Of a DNA stretch of 64,000 bases, positions 59,880-64,000 are shown one piece after another (positions within the stretch are counted from its first letter, which is position 1; every line of letters starts with the position of its first letter). This DNA comes from Thermocatellispora tengchongensis (lineage in GTDB: Bacteria; Actinomycetota; Actinomycetes; Streptosporangiales; Streptosporangiaceae): the NCBI RefSeq assembly GCF_014202315.1, contig NZ_JACHGN010000003.1:558001-622000 (forward strand). The letters run 5' to 3'. The position numbers were made by a program, and so were the translations under genes. Under the pieces are notes generated by a model that worked only from the letters and a program-made list of their open reading frames with translations, did no database searches and was not told where the DNA came from.

Positions 59880-62342
59880 GTGTCGATGAGAGCCAATCGG
59901 GTGGCGCGGCACGGGTTCGCGGTGCTCTTAACCGCTGGAGTCGTGTTGTCCGGCGCCGGGGTGAGCGCCGTGCCCGCGTCTGCTTCCGCGTCCGCCGCGG
60001 CCTCCGCCAAGACCGTCAGCGATCCGGTGCCCTACGTCGATCCGTTCATCGGGACCAGGAACGGCGGCAACACCTGGCCGGGGGCCTCGCGGCCGTTCGG
60101 CATGATTTCCTGGAGCCCGACCAGCACCCAGGGCGACCAGACCAACACGGGCGGGGCCAACGGCTACCAGTACGACGTCACGCGGGTGCGCGGGTTCGCC
60201 CTGACGCACGTCAACGGCGCCGGGTGTCACCCGGGCGCGGCCGGGGACGTGCCGATCATGCCGTACGTCGGGGCGGTGAACAGCTCGCCGTCCGCCGACG
60301 CCACCGACAGGATCTACGCGGCCGACTTCCTGCACAACCATGAGCAGGCCGAGCCCGGCCACTACAAGGTGACCCTGTCCAGCGGGGTCACCACCGACCT
60401 CGCGGTCACCACCCGGGCGGGCGTGGGCGAGTTTACCTTCCCCCGCGGCTCGCAGGCGAACCTGCTGTTCCGGGTCTCCAACTCCCTCAACGGCAGCGAG
60501 GACGCCGAGATCACCATCGACCCGGCCGGGCAGAAGGTGACCGGCTCGGTGCTGACCGGCGCGTTCTGCGGGCGGCGGGCCAACGGCGGGATCAACAACC
60601 GCAAGAGCTACTACCGGCTGTACTTCACCGCCCACTTCGACCGCCCCTTCGCCTCCACCGGCACCTGGAAGGACGGCACGCACCAGCCGGGCGGCACCAC
60701 CGCCCGCGGCGGCGAGGGCTACGCCACCGGCGCCGACCGGCAGGGCCGCGGCTCGGGCGGGTGGGTCGGCTTCGACACCTCCGGCGACCCGACCGTGCGG
60801 ATGCGCGTCGGCATCTCCTATGTCAGCCTTGAGGGCGCCGAGCGCAACCTGAAGGCCGAGATCGGGCAGCGGGACACCGTCGAGAAGGTGGCCGAGGACG
60901 CCGCCGGCGAGTGGCGCCGCAAGCTGCGCGCCGTACGGATCGCGGGCGGCACCACCCCGCAGCGCACGGCGTTCTACACCGCGCTCTACCACGCCTTCCT
61001 CCAGCCCAACATCCTCAGCGACGTGGACGGCCGCTACCTCGGCATGGACCGGGCCGTGCACAAGGTGGAGAAGGGGCAGAAGGCGCAGTACGGCAACTTC
61101 TCCGGCTGGGACCAGTACCGGGCCCACGTGCAGCTCCTGGCCCTGCTCGAACCCGAGGTCGCCGGCGAGTTCGCCCAGTCGCTGTTCAACTACGCCAAGC
61201 AGAACGGCGGCGTGTGGGACCGCTGGGTGCACGTCAACGGCGCCACCCACGTCATGACCGGCGACCCCTCGGCCGCCACCCTGGCCACCTTCTACGCCAT
61301 GGGCGTGCGCAACTTCGACGTCGAGGGCGCCTTCGACTCCCTGGTCCGCCAGGCCACCGTGCCGCACCCCGACGGCCTGCTCGACGCCGGCTGCCCCGGC
61401 CAGTGCGTCGGCCAGCGGCCCAACCTGCAGCAGTACATGGACTCCAAGTACTCCGCGCACGACGTGTGCCACTGCTGGGGCGGCGCGGCCGAGACCCTGG
61501 AGGCGTCGGTCGCGGACGCGGCGCTGGCGAACTGGGCCCGGCTGCTCGGCCGCGACGAGGAGTACAAGACGTTCTCCGAGCGCGGGCGGTGGTGGCGGAA
61601 CGTGTACAACCCGCAGGCCACCCCGAACGCCGGCTACATCCAGGCGCGCAAGCTCGACGGCTCCTGGCTGACCCCGTTCAACCCCGGCTCCGACGCCGGG
61701 TTCGCCCAGGGCACCAGCGCGACGTACACGTGGATGGTGCCGCAGGACGTGCAGGGCCTGGCCGAGGCCATGGGCGGGCGCGAGGTCGCCGCGGCCCGCC
61801 TGGACGGCTTCTTCCACAAGCCCGACGGCTCCTGGTCGGTACGCGGCGGCGACGCGCTGCGCTACGACCCGACCAACGAGCCGGGCATCCACGCGCCGTG
61901 GCTGTACAACGCGCTGGGCAAGCCGTGGAAGACCCAGGAGACCGTGCGCCAGATCGTGGACACCGTCTACAGCGACGGCCCGGCCGGCCTGCCCGGCAAC
62001 GACGACCTCGGCACCATGTCCGCCTGGTACGTCTACGCCGCACTGGGCCTGTACCCGCAGGCTCCGGGCCGCGCCGAGATGCTGCTGTCCAGCCCGCTGT
62101 TCACCCGGGCCGAGATCCGCCCGGCCGGCGGCAAGACCATCACGATCGAGGCGCCGGACGCCTCGCCGGTCAACAAGTACGTCACCGGCGTCGAGCTGCG
62201 CGGCAAGGCGCACACCAAGTCGTGGGTGGACGGCTCGCTGATCGAGCGCGGCGGCACGCTCCGCGTCGAGCTGGGCTGGCAGCCCAGCCAGACCTGGGGC
62301 ACCGCCGAGGCCGACATCCCGGCCGACCAGCCCTGGGCCTAG
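59880..62342 (+). CDS. Secreted GH92 alpha-mannosidase
   Basis: 820 residues. The GTG at 59880 has GGGAGGG five bases upstream (ATG at 59886 is also possible). The signal peptide ends near VPASASASAAASA. The GH92 family marks are strong: DPVPYVDPFIGTRNGGNTWP, ASRPFGMISWSP, LTHVNGAGCH, a middle domain with FYTALYHAFLQPNILSDVDG and GWDQYRAHVQLLALL, the metal/acid region DPTNEPGIHAPWLY, and GNDDLGTMSAWYVYAALGLY. GH92 enzymes are Ca-dependent inverting exo-alpha-mannosidases. Likely trims fungal or plant mannans or the host's own glycans. Confidence 0.95.
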   Translation: MSMRANRVARHGFAVLLTAGVVLSGAGVSAVPASASASAAASAKTVSDPVPYVDPFIGTRNGGNTWPGASRPFGMISWSPTSTQGDQTNTGGANGYQYDVTRVRGFALTHVNGAGCHPGAAGDVPIMPYVGAVNSSPSADATDRIYAADFLHNHEQAEPGHYKVTLSSGVTTDLAVTTRAGVGEFTFPRGSQANLLFRVSNSLNGSEDAEITIDPAGQKVTGSVLTGAFCGRRANGGINNRKSYYRLYFTAHFDRPFASTGTWKDGTHQPGGTTARGGEGYATGADRQGRGSGGWVGFDTSGDPTVRMRVGISYVSLEGAERNLKAEIGQRDTVEKVAEDAAGEWRRKLRAVRIAGGTTPQRTAFYTALYHAFLQPNILSDVDGRYLGMDRAVHKVEKGQKAQYGNFSGWDQYRAHVQLLALLEPEVAGEFAQSLFNYAKQNGGVWDRWVHVNGATHVMTGDPSAATLATFYAMGVRNFDVEGAFDSLVRQATVPHPDGLLDAGCPGQCVGQRPNLQQYMDSKYSAHDVCHCWGGAAETLEASVADAALANWARLLGRDEEYKTFSERGRWWRNVYNPQATPNAGYIQARKLDGSWLTPFNPGSDAGFAQGTSATYTWMVPQDVQGLAEAMGGREVAAARLDGFFHKPDGSWSVRGGDALRYDPTNEPGIHAPWLYNALGKPWKTQETVRQIVDTVYSDGPAGLPGNDDLGTMSAWYVYAALGLYPQAPGRAEMLLSSPLFTRAEIRPAGGKTITIEAPDASPVNKYVTGVELRGKAHTKSWVDGSLIERGGTLRVELGWQPSQTWGTAEADIPADQPWA

Positions 62343-62349
62343 CCGTGAT

Positions 62350-62384
62350 CGCCGGGGGCGGCGTCGCGCACGCCGCCCCCGGCG
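62350..62384. terminator. Bidirectional terminator
   Basis: Perfect 15-base arms (CGCCGGGGGCGGCGT and its complement) with a 5-base loop fill the gap between the mannosidase and the convergent NurA-like gene. Confidence 0.88.
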
Positions 62385-63383
62385 TCATGCGCCGGGGCGG
62401 GCGGCGGAAGCGCGCAGGGCGCGGTACAGGACCCGGGGCTCGCCCAGGCGGTGCCGCAGCAGGCGCTCCAGGCCGCCGATCGGGACCAGGTTCTGCGGGG
62501 CGCGCGGGTCCTTGTAGTCGACCCCGGCCAGGGAGGGCAGCACCAGCGCCATCGCGTCGGCCAGCGTCACCACCTCCTCGGCGCTCAGGTCGGCGCCGGC
62601 CTCGCAGCGGGCGATGCCGGCCCAGGGCGCGGTGGACGCGGTGGGCAGGCGCAGGTACCAGGCGTGCCGCCGCCAGCTCGTGCCCATCTGGAACACCGGC
62701 GTGCGCTGCCCGCCGCGCAGCGCCGAGACCACCGCCGCCTGCGGCGGCGGCAGGTAGGCGGTGTGGTGGGTCTTGATGTAGCCCACGGTGCCGCTCAGGT
62801 GGGTGCGGCCCCGCAGCGGGCCGTCTACCAGCAGCAGCTCCTGGCCGCCGCCCGCGCGGTAGGACGCGGCCAGCTCCACCTCCAGCGCGGTCACCTGCTG
62901 CTGGAGGGCCAGCGACAGGGCCTCGACGCTGCCGTCGGCCGCCGGGCGCGCGGAGTAGCGGCCCACGCCGGTCACGACGTCGGCGACGTGCGGCGAGGGC
63001 GAGAACAGCGAGCGGCGCACCTCCAGCGCCGCCAGGACCGCGGCGTTCCCCGCGCCGGGCTCGCAGCGCACCAGCCCGGCGGCGTACGAGGCGGCGATGC
63101 CGGGCGCGGGCATCGCGCCGTCGGGGTCGTCGATCCACACCCGGGCGTCGATCCGGCGCACCCCGTCGGCGATCAGCAGCACCGCCGGCACGGAGGTGCC
63201 GGGCGCCGGGGTCACCGGCCCCCACTTGGCGGCCGGGACCTCCACCTCCAGGTCGAGCGTGGCGGAGCTGGCGCCCAGCTCGGCGCCGCCCTCGGTCAGC
63301 GCCTCGGCGGCCAGCGCGGCCGCGTAGCCGGGGTCCCACGGATCGACGGTGAAGCCGGGCGAACCGAGCGAGGTTACGGTCAA
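62385..63383 (-). CDS. NurA-like nuclease domain protein
   Basis: 332 residues. Acidic motifs at strand ends, VLLIADGVRRIDARVWID and QELLLVDGPLRGRTHLSG, plus TPVFQMGTSWRRHAWYLRLP, fit the RNase H-like fold of NurA, the 5'-3' nuclease that works with HerA/Rad50. The match is by pattern and context, not certain. The start overlaps the stop of the SbcC-like gene by four bases, so the two are one operon, as expected for end-processing repair proteins. Confidence 0.7.
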   Translation of the reverse strand: MTVTSLGSPGFTVDPWDPGYAAALAAEALTEGGAELGASSATLDLEVEVPAAKWGPVTPAPGTSVPAVLLIADGVRRIDARVWIDDPDGAMPAPGIAASYAAGLVRCEPGAGNAAVLAALEVRRSLFSPSPHVADVVTGVGRYSARPAADGSVEALSLALQQQVTALEVELAASYRAGGGQELLLVDGPLRGRTHLSGTVGYIKTHHTAYLPPPQAAVVSALRGGQRTPVFQMGTSWRRHAWYLRLPTASTAPWAGIARCEAGADLSAEEVVTLADAMALVLPSLAGVDYKDPRAPQNLVPIGGLERLLRHRLGEPRVLYRALRASAARPGA

Positions 63384-64000
63384 AGGGTCCTCTTTCTGAC
63401 GTGCGAGCCGCTGCCGTCGCGGGTGATCTCGAAGCGTACCGGGACCCGCTCGGCCAGGGCGGGCACATGGGTGACGACGCCGACCATGCGCTCGCGGCTG
63501 GAGGCCAGGCGCTCCAGCGTGGTGGCGACGGTGTCGAGCGTGGCCGGGTCGAGCGTGCCGAAGCCCTCGTCCAGGAAGATCGAGTCAAGGCTGCGCGCCG
63601 CCGCCGCGGCCAGCCCCGCCACCTGGTCGGACAGCGCCAGGGCCAGCGCCAGCGCCGCCTGGAAGGTCTCACCGCCGGACAGGGTGCGGGCGTTGCGGCG
63701 CATCCCGGCCTCGGCGTAGTCGATCACCTCGATCTCGCCGCGGGCGCCGAGCACCAGCTCGTACTGGCCGTCGGACAGCTCGCGCAGCGTCTCGGAGGCC
63801 GCCGCGACCAGCAGCTCCAGCGCCTCGGCGCACAGCCACCGCTCGAACTGGTTGGCCCGCAGGAGCTGGGCCAGCTCGTGCGCGACCTGGGCCTGCTGCT
63901 CCAGCTCGCGCGCCCGCTCCTCCAGCTTGGCGGCCCGCGCGCGGTCCTCGCGCACCTTGTGCAGCGCGGCCTCGGCCCGCACGGTGGCGGCTGTGACCTC
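63380..64000 (-). CDS. sbcC: SbcC/Rad50-like SMC ATPase, C-terminal part (cut by window edge)
   Basis: The visible C-terminal ~206 residues start in a coiled coil (AAKLEERARELEQQAQVAHE). They continue into the C-lobe of a Rad50/SbcC ATPase: signature RTLSGGETFQAALALALAL, Walker B SIFLDEGFGTLDP, and a His in GVVTHVPALAE. The N-lobe, coiled-coil hook and SbcD partner lie outside the window. It acts in double-strand-break and hairpin processing. Confidence 0.92.
   Translation of the reverse strand, partial: EVTAATVRAEAALHKVREDRARAAKLEERARELEQQAQVAHELAQLLRANQFERWLCAEALELLVAAASETLRELSDGQYELVLGARGEIEVIDYAEAGMRRNARTLSGGETFQAALALALALSDQVAGLAAAAARSLDSIFLDEGFGTLDPATLDTVATTLERLASSRERMVGVVTHVPALAERVPVRFEITRDGSGSHVRKRTL

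Noticed and set aside
59928-62213. A 761-codon minus-strand frame opposite the GH92 gene
   Set aside because: Antisense artefact; the plus strand carries all GH92 motifs.

Overview
This 64-kb window is chromosomal DNA of a high-GC, aerobic, spore-former-type actinomycete. Evidence for that is the very high GC with third-position GC bias, frequent GTG/TTG starts, apparent leaderless promoters, eukaryote-like Ser/Thr kinases, an F420/deazaflavin-type (DDN) reductase fused to hemerythrin, a RamB-type glyoxylate regulator next to isocitrate lyase, and a ydaO (c-di-AMP) riboswitch in front of a cell-wall hydrolase. A member of the Streptosporangiales (Nonomuraea/Actinomadura-like) fits best, but that placement is inference. 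I see no rRNA, tRNA, CRISPR array, insertion sequence or prophage.

Layout. 1-4.5 kb: a two-component system divergent from a LolA/RseB-like secreted protein and an ABC-2 exporter. 4.5-7.6 kb: a YcnI copper-type protein and a membrane protein, then a 1.1-kb gene-free stretch with a dispersed repeat. 7.6-10 kb: a three-gene ABC-2/DUF990 exporter. 10.3-14.1 kb: an HSL-type esterase with a palindromic operator, a Ser/Thr kinase and a soluble ABC ATPase. 14.3-17.4 kb: divergent aceA and ramB, the glyoxylate-shunt switch. 17.4-22.8 kb: a secreted protein, an ADP-ribosylglycohydrolase, CsbD, a TetR repressor with its operator, and an FMN-reductase/MFS operon. 22.9-29.2 kb: a GntR-controlled operon encoding a lactonase-like MBL enzyme, an ADHFE1-like iron alcohol dehydrogenase, a zinc-ribbon protein and a giant FAD/Fe-S D-2-hydroxyacid dehydrogenase. 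Together these look like a lactone/4-hydroxybutyrate route that runs through a transhydrogenase and D-2-hydroxyglutarate.

29.5-34.2 kb: a secreted BNR-4/F5-8C protein with a promoter-operator, a second repeat-bearing gene-free stretch, a DDN-hemerythrin fusion, and a TetR protein with an extra C-terminal domain. 34.4-40.2 kb: a response regulator/kinase pair followed by a lipoprotein, an RND-type adaptor and a MacB-like ATPase and permease. 40.2-43.7 kb: CPBP protease, P-loop kinase, Nudix-like, DUF4184 and cyclase-family genes. 43.7-45.9 kb: a CHAP hydrolase under a c-di-AMP riboswitch, then a gene-poor region with a duplicated sequence. 45.9-50.8 kb: a Ser/Thr kinase convergent with a three-gene operon of two sensors and a LuxR-type regulator.

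51-64 kb: a PHP phosphoesterase, DUF1707, a serine hydrolase, a membrane-anchored GTPase-like pair, a decayed ABC exporter coupled to a TetR gene, a small membrane protein, an Acg-like nitroreductase, a GH92 alpha-mannosidase, and a NurA-like/SbcC DNA-repair pair cut by the window edge.

Two themes cut across the window. Short GC-rich tandem arrays sit at or just after stop codons (22.8, 29.2, 47.7 and 59.4 kb). At least five genes have a TANNNT-like -10 box exactly six bases before the start codon and no Shine-Dalgarno sequence.
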